A DNA stretch of 17,131 nt from Euperipatoides rowelli (GCA_003024985.2 PXIH01S0001616.1); one strand, 5' to 3'. Shown: positions 7,867 to 15,905, numbered from the stretch's first letter. Notes: a model not told the origin generated them from the letters alone. Made by a program: numbers and translations.

Positions 7867-7886
7867 GTTTTGGGTTGTCCCAAAAC
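7867..7886. repeat. Perfect 8-bp hairpin
   Basis: GTTTTGGG-TTGT-CCCAAAAC forms a perfect 8-bp stem with a 4-nt loop, at the right edge of the motif array. Confidence 0.8.
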
Positions 7887-8018
7887 CAGTGTTTTCCTCC
7901 ATACTGATAGCTAAGCAAAAAGCAAAATGAAAAATTGGATCTCAATGATTAATTGAAGAAACTAAGAAGGCTGAGGGAACTTTAAAGTAGTAAAATAAGG
8001 GAATTGAGTGAAACTTAC

Positions 8019-8165
8019 ATGAAGCAATACGCTAGTGACGTTTGGCCAAAAATTTAACAATAATTCATTGCGTCTAGCAATGATATTTCTTTCCTGGTTT
8101 TGTCCCTGAATCACATTAATGGAGATTTTGCTAGTGTCTTGAACATGCTCAGTAAACAGAATCAT
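8019..8165 (-). CDS. Candidate internal exon of an unidentified host gene
   Basis: Read on the minus strand, AATAGCAG precedes and a perfect GTAAGT donor (8018-8013) follows a 147-nt open segment of exactly 49 codons, so both borders are phase 0. It encodes MILFTEHVQDTSKISINVIQ, then GQNQERNIIARRNELLLNFW and PNVTSVLLH. Codon use and amino-acid mix are unlike the LINE debris around it, and the DNA is less AT-rich. The frame closes at a TAG just before the acceptor, as expected if an intron lies there. I do not recognise the protein; the amphipathic pattern suggests helices. It may begin with the initiator Met or be internal. No partner exon was found with confidence. Confidence 0.55.
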
Positions 8166-8408
8166 CTGCTATTTACATGGTAACACTAATGAGAAAAATA
8201 ACACTATACTGCAGAAACAATACCAAAATTGATCCACCAGAAGTTTTTAGTTTTAAGAACAAACATGAAACCTGTTTAATTACAATCGTTAATCTAAGCC
8301 TAATTGAAAAGCACCCAAAATAAGTATGCCAATTTTATAATTTTGGCAAAATATATTGATAATAAAACTGGAGAGAAAAACAAGTTTTTTTTTTTTTTAA
8401 TTAAATTN
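8166..8408. other. Non-coding stretch
   Basis: No feature is supported here apart from the possible minus-strand splice acceptor at its left edge. It ends in a long T-run and an N at 8408. Confidence 0.5.
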
Positions 8409-8845
8409 TACTCTAAATGTGGCCTTACCAATGATTTATATAGTTCAACTTTCCATAAACTTATCAAACCCATTCTTTAATTAAAGGAATGAACAGACCT
8501 AACTTTACAACTTTCTCTGGTTATCTATTCCAAAATAATAAAAAAAAAAACCCTGTTAGAAAAATTCAAACTAGCCTATATTCATCTAACCTATGCTTAA
8601 AAAATTAAACTGACTTAGAGTCTATAACTTTTTCTTGTAAACTATTCCGAAATGATACAACTCTGTTAAAAAAAAAAAACTTTTTGCACAACATTAGATC
8701 GATTAACGTATACTGCAACTTAAATTATGTCTCTTAGTCCAACAACCTTCATTGAATTTAAAAAATTTGTGATTAGAGATATCCACCATACATTTAATTA
8801 TTTTGAAATCATTAGTTTTCTGTTTTAAGCCTATCCGAATATGCA
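8409..8845 (-). pseudogene. LINE ORF2 C-terminal scraps, minus strand, rearranged
   Basis: On the minus strand, 8841-8570 reads, with frameshifts, YSDRLKTEN, DFKIIKCMVDISNHKFFKFN, NRVVSFRNSLQEKVIDSKS and FFKHRLDEYRL. This matches the usual C-terminus of CR1/L2 reverse transcriptases (YxxRL ... RVVxxWNxLPxxVV ... FKxRLDxY). Further along the same strand, 8445-8409 reads ELYKSLVRPHLE, the thumb motif that normally lies before that C-terminus. The order is therefore inverted relative to an intact element, implying two overlapping insertions or a duplication. A third partial copy (NRVFFF ... FWNR.PEKVV) may lie at about 8500-8560. Confidence 0.65.
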
Positions 8846-8864
8846 AATCTACCAATAAATGATT

Positions 8865-9112
8865 TAGTAAAACAAAACTCATTCCTAATTATCATGATAG
8901 TAATTTAAGAATACAAAATCATTCAATAAAATACTTATATAGACCAAAAACACAAGTGAATTTTGACTCATTTGGCAAAGTAATCTCATCTTGGGATTGG
9001 TCTATTCAATATATGGAAACAGCATTATCATACTTTAATCAAGTTATTCTATCTTTTTATAACAACTGCTTTCCACAAATACTAAAAATAAAAAAAACAA
9101 ATGATAAGACCT
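8865..9112 (+). pseudogene. LINE ORF2 EN-RT linker fragment
   Basis: One plus-strand frame reads SKTKLIPNYHDSNLRIQNHS, IKYLYRPKTQVNFDSFGKVI, then SSWDWSIQYMETALSYFNQV and ILSFYNNCFPQILKIKKTND. The DW motif followed by a YF...FY..CFP pattern is the conserved segment between endonuclease and reverse transcriptase in CR1/L2-type LINEs. The frame is open for about 75 codons, making it better preserved than the minus-strand scraps to its left. It is truncated at both ends and stops at the repeat beginning at 9121. Confidence 0.65.
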
Positions 9113-9120
9113 AGTTGATA

Positions 9121-9176
9121 AGGCACTGGGATTTATTGTTGTTAATGTTTAAATTTTATATTTTATCATAGTATAC
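9121..9176. repeat. AGGCACTGGG repeat, copy 1
   Basis: The segment AGGCACTGGGATTTATTGTT and the following bases to 9176 match 13269-13326 with small indels. In the second copy it lies in the leader of the LINE 5' half. Confidence 0.75.
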
Positions 9177-9281
9177 AAGCATTGTTTTGAAGTTGAATTT
9201 ACTTACTGGAATTGAAATTGTACACCAGATGGTAGCAAAAAGAATTAATTGTCATTAGTTTGTTTGCGCATGTCTCTCATT

Positions 9282-9359
9282 AATTTGAATGACTTGCATA
9301 CTAATCAGATAGCGTCCATTGGCAGCTATACATGGGCTATATATATGCAGTATTTTATC
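9282..9359. repeat. AATTTGAATGACTTGCATAC repeat, copy 1
   Basis: This 78-bp segment matches 13176-13259, identical for the first 55 bases and then differing in TA-repeat length and a few bases. It ends exactly at the N at 9360. Copy 2 begins exactly after the N at 13175. It is probably part of the 5' leader of the LINE family. Confidence 0.85.
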
Positions 9360-9360
9360 N

Positions 9361-9500
9361 TAGTGAATTTCACACATAGTTGGAGCTAGGGTTCAGGGTA
9401 AAGGTAAGGTTAGGACTAATGATTATCATAGGGTTGGGGCATAGTGGATTTCACATAGTTGGAGCTAGGGTTAGGGTAAAGGTAAGGTTAGGACTAATTT
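9361..9500. repeat. 81-bp tandem duplication with GGTTAGG-like core
   Basis: TAGTGAATTTCAC at 9361 recurs as TAGTGGATTTCAC at 9442. Both copies are followed by the same AGTTGGAGCTAGGGTT(C)AGGGTAAAGGTAAGGTTAGG segment, broken here by one base. The TTAGGG-like words recall animal telomere repeats but are not a regular array. Confidence 0.85.
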
Positions 9501-9639
9501 AAAAAATTAAGGCTGCTATTCATCTTGATCATGTGACTAAATGGGACTTAGGCCTTCCAGTTTCTAGGTGCTCGTGTCATTGTAAAAGTGAGTCAGTTAA
9601 TTTTCTAGACACCGAATGTGCTGGCTATACCTGCTGGCG

Positions 9640-9715
9640 GACATTCTATTTGGGTCGCTAAACCAAAACTAGTACCCCAATTTAGGTCATGACTCAAAAA
9701 GGTTAAGAAACCCTG
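9640..9715 (-). mobile_element. hAT-type terminus (minus-strand 5' end)
   Basis: The segment ends GTCATGACTCAAAAAGGTTA plus AGAAACCCTG at 9715. On the minus strand this begins CAGGGTTTCTTAACCTTTTT followed by GAGTCATGACC, the hallmark of many hAT non-autonomous termini. The following eight bases, CTTTAGGT, could be the target duplication. I find no matching opposite end nearby. Confidence 0.55.
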
Positions 9716-9862
9716 CTTTAGGTGATGGTCTACCTAATATTACTTTTTTTTTAATCTTGACTTTTATTAACAATAGATTTTTGAAAAATAGAAAACGTCT
9801 CATCAATTGTAAAAGAAATAACATTTTGCAATTTTTCCCTTTATAGATTAGTTAATTAAATA

Positions 9863-9886
9863 CTAGCAAATAACACCGTTACACGG
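9863..9886 (-). mobile_element. Possible Helitron 3' terminus
   Basis: On the minus strand the sequence reads CCGTGTAACGG (a hairpin with 4-bp stem), then TGTTATTTG and CTAG, followed by a host T. Helitrons typically end with a short hairpin about 10 bases before CTRR, inserted before a T. There is no target duplication, as expected. The matching TC end could not be identified, so this is tentative. Confidence 0.35.
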
Positions 9887-9890
9887 GGGG

Positions 9891-10328
9891 GGGTATCAGC
9901 CATTTTTTTTTGTTTAAGCCCTTTTTATGTAAGAGAAACCACCACTTAAATTTTTTAAAAATAGTTCCCACGCCGATCTTTTAAGCCCGTAAAAAAAAAA
10001 AAAAGTTTTGAATAAGCCCGTGAGATGCCGCTGTTACTGGCTTTGGAACACGATCATTTCCCTATTAACATAAAAGATCCTATATAATAAAATGGTAACG
10101 GTCAGTCACCTTTATAGAAAAGCGCATATGCAAAATTTTCACACTCTATGATTTCACGTTCTTAGATTTAGATATTATTATTAAAAAAAACTAGAAATAA
10201 AATTATTAATAAATTAGCATTTATCGGTTTGATTTCATGCGTTTAGATAAAAAAAAATATTATTATTATTATTAGCTTTATTTATTATTAAACAAGATAA
10301 GATCTACTGTAAAACCACATATTCATTT
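9891..10328. other. Non-coding stretch
   Basis: It contains three loosely repeated AAGCCC(G/T)-type words at about 9917, 9984 and 10013, separated by A-runs. They may be the interior of the DNA element ending at 9863. No coding frame is supported. A short ATT repeat lies near 10258. Confidence 0.45.
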
Positions 10329-10590
10329 CATTTGAATATTTTGAAACAAATGTTATCTCATAAAGAGATTTATATTTTTCATCGTTTCTAAAATGATTTT
10401 AGGAATAGTGGGGATGGGGAGAGGGGGTCTCAGGGGATGGGGAATACCTAGATATTTTTCATTTGAATATTTTGAAACAAATATTCTCTCATTAAGAGAT
10501 TTATATTTTTAATCGTTTCTAAAATGATTTTAGGAATAGGAGGATGACGAGAGGGGGTTTCAGGGGATGGGATATCCAGAGCCCCCATTG
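10329..10590. repeat. 131-bp tandem duplication
   Basis: Unit 1 (10329-10459) and unit 2 (10460-10590) share CATTTGAATATTTTGAAACA, the words GAGATTTATATTTTT and ATCGTTTCTAAAATGATTTT, and a G-rich end GAGAGGGGGT(C/T)TCAGGGGATGG. Divergence is limited to a few substitutions and small indels, so the duplication is fairly recent. The purine-rich, strongly strand-biased end of each unit is notable. Confidence 0.9.
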
Positions 10591-11040
10591 TATTTCAATT
10601 CACAAGAGCCTTTTCAGCTAGTAATTAAAATAAATGCTTTTGTGTAAATAAATTTGCAGTATTTCTTTTTTTTTAAATTGGGTAAAAAAAAAAACAATTT
10701 AAATTCTTACTGCTATTACTGTTAGAGGTGATTAAATGCATTACAAATAGACATTATCAAAAGAATAAGATAAACTAGTAATGGTTGTACAGGTGTGAGA
10801 TTTAAAAGACATGAGTTTATTAATAAAATCAACAAGTTTATTATTGACACACTAAATCATTCATTCTCCTATGAATGTATAAATAATAATAATAATAATA
10901 ATAATAAAAAACCCAGAATTCTGATCAGAATTTCTAATCATTTTATTTTTAATGTTTCTCTTTTAAAGAGCATGTTTATATGCTAGTAATGTATGCTAAA
11001 CTTTAAAAATGTTTTCATTGCATAGAAACTTGATTCTATT
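10591..11040. other. Non-coding stretch with (AAT)n microsatellite
   Basis: No gene is recognisable. An (AAT)n run of about nine units lies at 10881-10908. The short open frame across it is composed of Asn from the repeat and is not credible. Confidence 0.6.
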
Positions 11041-11175
11041 GTTATTCAAAATGATTCTCATAATTAGTCTATTATTAATAATAATATTATTAGTTTATTA
11101 TTTACTATTATTGTAGTTGCTATTATTATATTGACTAGAATTATCATTAATTACTATTATTATTGTCTTAATGTT
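11040..11175. repeat. Degenerate ATT-repeat tract
   Basis: The sequence is made of decayed (ATT)n/(AAT)n triplets with occasional G and C. It resembles the larger tract at 11815-12130. Confidence 0.7.
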
Positions 11176-11359
11176 ATTATTCAAAGACGTATGACATTCG
11201 ATATGTAATTTTTTATTTTTTAAATAAATTTCCCGTTATCAACGAGAAATGTATTTCATGAGATGTTAATGTATTAATTATTAAACATTTTAAAATTAAT
11301 AATTAATACTACTACAGGTTCTTAAAGAGTCGGCATACTGAATAAAAAATCCTTAGCAA

Positions 11360-11570
11360 GATGTTCTAAGCCAGGGGGAAAAAAAACGTTCCATAACCGT
11401 CTCAGCTGGGAATCGAACCGGTGGTATTAAAAACAAATATGCCGGACAACAACAGACTATAGTCCAGCGAGGTTGTCCCTGGTCCTAAGCGAGGTTGTCC
11501 CTGGTCCTAGGACCTCGACATGGTGGCAGCCAGCATCAATACCGACTGAACCACCATCTCAGGACTATAT
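11360..11570 (-). mobile_element. tRNA-derived SINE with hairpin module between A and B boxes
   Basis: On the minus strand, TGGTTCAGTCGGT (11553-11541) is an A box and GGTTCGATTCC (11419-11409) is a B box. They are about 134 bases apart rather than the usual 30-60. The extra length is the structured module shared with 6664-6718, plus a 22-bp tandem duplication (11466-11487 and 11488-11509). The head begins near TCCTGAGATGGTGG. No 3' tail is clear. A SINE carrying a conserved insert is the simplest reading; insertion of a separate small element into a SINE is the alternative. Confidence 0.55.
11433..11487. repeat. Structured hairpin module, copy 2
   Basis: This copy matches 6664-6718 over 55 bp with two differences. 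The stem GGACAAC/GTTGTCC lies at 11444-11450 and 11472-11478, with GACTATAGTC inside. Its right end, AGCGAGGTTGTCCCTGGTCC plus TA, is tandemly duplicated at once. Confidence 0.85.
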
Positions 11571-11814
11571 TATTTTTTTATATAAAATCATTGATTGCCT
11601 GTATCTACTGTCATAAATAAACATTCATGTACCTGGTCCATCTGTGTAAAAATAACATTTTTTGTTTACTAATCAAATTTTTCATGAACAGCAATCATCA
11701 CAAGACCAACTGTCTGATTTCTTCTTCTTGTTTTTTATATTGCCTTATACTCTAATCAAAATATTGATAATTGGCTACTTTTGTGGATAATTATTGCTTT
11801 ATAAATTAAAATTA
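11570..11814. other. Non-coding stretch
   Basis: AT-rich sequence without a recognisable gene or repeat. Confidence 0.5.
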
Positions 11815-12130
11815 AATTGGTAATGTTGCTATTATTAGGCTACTATTTTTATTACAATAACTAGTATATTTTAATATAATAATAACTATAGGATATATTT
11901 TTCTCTATTTTTTAGTAAAAGCTTAGCTTGAAGCTTTTATCGTATTATTTTTACTATCTATTATCGTTATTATTAGTACTTTTATTGTATTCTATTTTAA
12001 TAACTTATACTACTATTTTAATTGCTATTATTGTCAATATTGTTACTATTGTTATTATTATTATTATTACACTTAGCCTCTATTCCTATTACCGTATTAC
12101 TAATATTATCATTATAGTAATAATTTTATT
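11815..12130. repeat. Degenerate ATT-repeat domain
   Basis: About 300 bases consist mostly of diverged TTA/TTATTA triplets interrupted by single C or G bases. The open frame here translates to Ile/Leu/Tyr-rich sequence that only mimics membrane segments; I attribute it to the repeat. Confidence 0.75.
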
Positions 12131-12173
12131 TATTTATTCTGCAATGTTTCAAGTTACCCAACAGTATAGTATA

Positions 12174-12217
12174 GGCAACAACAGACTGTAATACGGTCAC
12201 ATTACTCAAAGGTTGCC
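12174..12217. repeat. Structured hairpin module, diverged copy 3
   Basis: The outer stem GGCAAC/GTTGCC (12174-12179 and 12212-12217) replaces GGACAAC/GTTGTCC of copies 1 and 2; one base is missing from each arm, so pairing is kept. AACAGACT follows the left arm in all three copies. The inner palindrome is longer here, GACTGTA-A-TACGGTC with one wobble pair. Confidence 0.65.
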
Positions 12218-13174
12218 GGCCAATGACTTTTTAATATTTATAAATCGAATATATTTTAAACCCCTTAATAAATTATTATTTTCATAAGGGAGAATACCGT
12301 ATTAGAAAAATGTGGTAAATTTAGGGTGGGGACAGTGGGTCAATTTTTAATGTTGACATCAAGATAACTTTTAAATATATTATGTCAATCAATATCTGAA
12401 CTTTAAATGCAATATAATTACAACCTATTAAACAAGCGTATAGCCTCTAGGACACATTTCATAATATATTTTTGTTTGTTTCTAGTATTATAATCTAACA
12501 TTTATTTTATATTGCAATCAAAAAAATATACAGTATATATATTTTTTCATTTTGTAAATTTACGAAAAAAAATTATAAATTAGAAATAAGTTTGTTATAT
12601 TAATTGATGAAGTCATTTTTCGAAGGTTATTTTTCTATGATAATATTTTGATAAATCACCTTTGAGGTTTATTATTGACCTTTTAAACATAGAAAGTATT
12701 TAAATAAAACAAATACTGGTATAACTGTTTTAATTAAATAAGGTAGGTAAAAATTATAATACACCTGTTCAGCATTCAAGTCATTATTTAAACAATAATT
12801 AATATGTAATCCATGTTACCTATTGATTAAAGGAAAAATCTGGTCTATACCAAAATATTATTCAATAATTATTACTAACATACAGAATATAATTTAAGTT
12901 CTCATGAGGTCAATTTTGTTATTAACATATTATTTAAATCACAATGTTATGTATTTAGTTTCCTCCCCTTCTGAAAATGTCACATGACAATTGAATTTCT
13001 CTATAAAATTTGGTTAATCTTATAGTGCATCCATTACCTACTGTATATAATGTAGCAGAAGTAACAAACAATTATTAAGAGCTGACATCATTAGAAAAGG
13101 AGAAAAATCACACCTCTTTTAGTTTGCACTCAATCTGTAACATTTGTGTTGCCAACTTTTTATTTTGCACAACC
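12218..13174. other. Non-coding AT-rich stretch
   Basis: Nothing recognisable was found in nearly a kilobase: no long frame, no repeat shared with the rest of the window, and only short A/T runs. It is probably intronic or intergenic DNA. An N at 13175 closes it. Confidence 0.55.
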
Positions 13175-13175
13175 N

Positions 13176-13413
13176 AATTTGAATGACTTGCATACTAATC
13201 AGATAGCGTCCATTGGCAGCTATACATGGGTTATATATATATATATGCTGTACTTTATCAACCACATTAGGCACTGGGATTTATATGATTTGTTGTTAAT
13301 GTTGAAATTTTCTATTTTATTATAGGTAAGTTTAAACATTTTATAGTTGCATTTAGATTTTTTTTTCTCCCAGTGCCTCTTTAGTCTTTAGTTTTACCGT
13401 TAGTTATTATGTA
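13176..13413 (+). promoter_or_regulatory. LINE 5' leader (probable internal promoter region)
   Basis: This non-coding stretch lies directly before LINE ORF1. Its first 84 bases repeat 9282-9359 and its 13269-13326 part repeats 9121-9176. AGGCACTGGG (13269-13278) and CCCAGTGCCT (13369-13378) form a 10-bp inverted repeat. LINE leaders usually hold an internal promoter and can be built of tandem monomers, which the repeated order of these two blocks in the window would fit. No core promoter motif is decisive. Confidence 0.45.
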
Positions 13414-14419
13414 ATGGCTACATCAAAAATGAACCCTAGATTTTTGACTGACAAACCTATTTTGTGAATATTGTGACCAAATTGTTTCTGATAATGAGGA
13501 TGCATTGATTTGTGATAAATGCTTGACATGGTCTCATTCTAAATGTTTAGGTTACTTAACTCAATTTTTTAAATTAATAGAGAAAAACAAAGAAACATGG
13601 TTGGGTCCAAATTATAAACATTCTTTTCTTAATGTTTCTATTGATTTTGACAACAAAATGTCATTAATGCTAGATGAATTTAAAAAATATAAATTTGAAA
13701 TTGATAACTCAATTAGAGCATTAGAATCTATTATCATCGGTAAAATGGATGTGTTCCAAGCGACTTTAGAGAAACATGATTCGGAGATATTAGAAATTAA
13801 ACACAGGATGGACCAAATCACAATTAATAATGAAAGGATTGATTCATTAACTTATCAGATGAATCAATTAGATATTAAAATGAGCAATGTTAATGAAGGT
13901 TCCAATTTGAATATAACAAATAAATATGATAGTAATAATCTAAATGATTTAGTTAAGGAGGAGTCTCCTAACTTAACTGAAAAAATTTGAAGTATAGAAA
14001 GAGAAAAAAACTCACTGATATTTGGTATTGAATATACAAAACCTATTAGAATTGATTTACTTGAGTCAATTATGAATAAGCTTATTGTGTTATTTAAGAT
14101 TGATTTACAAAGAAACAATTATAGATTAATTCCTTTTGTCACTAAAAATAACAAATTAATCATAAAGATTGTTTTTGATGAAATTTTCTTAAAATGGCAT
14201 TTTTATAGAAACTATAACAAAATTAAGAGTTCACATGATTTAGAATTGAATAAATTGTCACTGTCTTTAGACAGAACTATAGAGGAAAGAACAAAATTGA
14301 AGTTGTTAAAAAAAGAAATAAATGAACGTAATGGTAAAGGTGCAGATTTAGTATTATATATAGATAAAATTACTGAAAGAAAATCACTAATAAAATCTAG
14401 TAAAATAGTAGGCAACTAA
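13414..14419 (+). pseudogene. LINE ORF1: PHD-like finger, coiled coil and RNA-binding domain (broken)
   Basis: ORF1 of a CR1/L2-like LINE, normally the RNA chaperone of the retrotransposition particle. ATG at 13414 starts MATSKMNPRFLTDKPIL. A +1 frameshift then leads into CEYCDQIVSDNEDALICDKC followed by LTWSHSKCLGY, a PHD-type zinc finger (from 13463). The usual last Cys pair is lost: WLGPNY stands where WLCPNC is expected. About residues 60-160 form a heptad-like coiled coil (LESIIIGKMD, LEIKHRMDQI, LTYQMNQLDI). An in-frame TGA at 13988-13990 interrupts it. The same frame continues as EREKNSLIFGIE and ends with KLSLSLDRTIEERTKLKLLK and INERNGKG, typical of the ORF1 RNA-binding part. Total length would be about 335 residues. 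Confidence 0.75.
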
Positions 14420-14423
14420 TAAA

Positions 14424-15017
14424 TAAAAAGTTTAAAAAAATTTCTACTCCAACTTGAGTTCTATAAGAAATAAAACTAATGATTTAGAATTGTTTTTTGT
14501 CTTTCATAAACCTGATATTTTTATAATAACCGAGTCATGTTTGTCTAAAACTGATCTTTCCAAGTCTTATAATATACAGGGATACCAGATATTCAGACAG
14601 AACAGAAAAACTAGGGGAGATGGAGTTATGATTTATTGTAATGATAATTTTGAAGCTGAACTAATTGATATAGGGGACATTTACGATGAATGTTTAAATA
14701 TTTCTATTTCGTTTAATGAAGAAAGATATCTATTTTCTGTTTTTTATTGTCCTCCTAATTTATCTGATATTACCCAAAATCATATTATAAATAGTTTAAC
14801 TGGAGAAATGGACCATTTTAATTCTAAAAAATATAAAGATATTATTATATCTGGAGACTTCAATCTCACTTTAATAAATTGGAGTCTTGGCTTTTCCAGA
14901 TATTCAATGGATTCATTTGGTTAATTATTCTTGGACTTTGTTTATGAACATTTACTTATTCAGAATGTTAAATTTGCAACCAGAATTGGTGATGGTGATT
15001 CCATCATTGATTTAATA
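14424..15017 (+). pseudogene. LINE ORF2 N-terminus: apurinic-type endonuclease domain (truncated)
   Basis: ORF2 begins just after ORF1 in another frame. The region reads NLSSIRNKTNDLELF, then KPDIFIITES with the catalytic Glu, then GDGVMIYCND, and IISGDFNLTLINW with the GDFN catalytic motif. This is the EEP-type endonuclease that nicks target DNA for target-primed reverse transcription. No ATG opens it; the first long frame lacks a Met near its start. A TAA at 14922-14924 interrupts the frame, which continues as LFLDFVYEHLLIQNVKFATR and IGDGDSIIDLI before ending at 15017. The N at 15018 follows, and the sequence then changes to unrelated DNA. The last 34 bases equal the first 34 of the window. 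Confidence 0.8.
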
Positions 15018-15053
15018 NCCAAGATTTAACACTTCTACCCTTACACTCTAGAA

Positions 15054-15130
15054 CAGTGTTTTTCAAAGTCCGGGCGGTACCCATTGCTGGTCCGTGGTTT
15101 GAATATTATTGGGTCGTGTATCAACTTTAT
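15054..15130 (+). mobile_element. hAT-type 5' terminus
   Basis: CAGTGTTTTTCAAAGTCCGG followed by GCGGTACCCATTGCTGGTCC is a characteristic start of hAT non-autonomous elements. The preceding eight bases, CTCTAGAA (15046-15053), fit a hAT target-site duplication of the nTCTAGAn type, similar to GTCTAGAG at 3472. No matching 3' end with the same eight bases was found downstream, so the element's extent is unknown. Confidence 0.55.
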
Positions 15131-15190
15131 ATATTAATATTTTTTTTTAAAATTCCATTTTAATATCTATTGAATAGATTTTATTCAATA

Positions 15191-15255
15191 AGTTACTTTA
15201 ATGATTATGTAAAGTACTGTATACATTTAATTAGTCAATAATTCAGAATGTATAA
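15191..15255. repeat. Direct repeat, copy 1 (partner at 15846)
   Basis: AGTTACTTTAATGATTATGT plus AAAGTACTGTATA recurs at 15846-15905 with small changes, followed by TAGTCAATAATTC in both. The copies are 655 bp apart. Confidence 0.85.
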
Positions 15256-15303
15256 CAATAAGGTTTGTTTGTGTGTCTTTAAAAGTCGATCGTAATTTCC
15301 TTC

Positions 15304-15440
15304 CTGCCACAGTTATAATATAACATTTTGGCCGTTGAACATTGCGTTTTGGCAGCTGTCTCTTTTCACCTTTTCTGCCACAGTGAATAAAAAACATTTT
15401 GGCAGCTGTCTCTTTTGCTCTTTTCTGCCACAGTTGATCT
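15304..15440. repeat. 50-bp tandem repeat (two full units and a partial)
   Basis: TTTTGGCAGCTGTCTCTTTT occurs at 15347 and 15397. Each is followed by (C/G)(A/C)(C/T)CTTTTCTGCCACAG-like sequence. A partial, diverged unit with CTGCCACAG lies at 15304. The spacing of full units is 50 bp. Confidence 0.85.
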
Positions 15441-15445
15441 ATCAG

Positions 15446-15845
15446 TTGCGGATCCTGCAGATAATTGGGGTCTGAATCTGATGAGAAAGAATTCCTTATC
15501 TTTATTTAACTTTCAGTATAACTTAATTTTCTCAGGATTTCGCCTAAAATTCCTTTGCTTGGTTCAAATCGCTACGAGTTGAGCAATGGGTTTCAGGCTA
15601 TGATCAGTACAATCGCGATTACAGTTTCTACTGTAGCTACCTTTAATCCTCGTCATCAGTTGTAATATCTTGATTACTTGAAGTATACAAACAAATGTTT
15701 ACAACATTTATTGAAAGTTAATTAGACATTGATTAAAATGATCAATCTCAGCCTCAGAACATGGAAAGAATAAGTCTTCTGTTAAGATAACAGTCAAGCT
15801 GATTTGAATACTTAATTTAACAGCATCATATAGCATGATGGGATT
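15446..15845. other. Non-coding stretch between repeats
   Basis: No coding frame is credible. Composition is more balanced at 15530-15660 than in the rest of the window, but stops occur in every frame and no family is recognised. It could be the interior of the hAT-type element starting at 15054. Confidence 0.45.
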
Positions 15846-15905
15846 AGTTACTTTAATGATTATATAAAGTACTGTATATATTTAGTCAATAATTCTCAAT
15901 ATATA
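15846..15905. repeat. Direct repeat, copy 2
   Basis: Matches 15191-15255, including TTACTTTAATGATTAT and AAAGTACTGTATA. It is followed by a poly-C run near 15919. Confidence 0.85.

Noticed and set aside
9590-9600. Splice donor GTGAGT after a short open segment
   Set aside because: The preceding open segment is only 27 nt and the region looks like hAT-type transposon DNA.
11928-12191. Open frame with Ile/Leu/Tyr-rich, membrane-like translation
   Set aside because: It is produced by degenerate ATT repeats; the translation has no family pattern and the repeat explains its openness.
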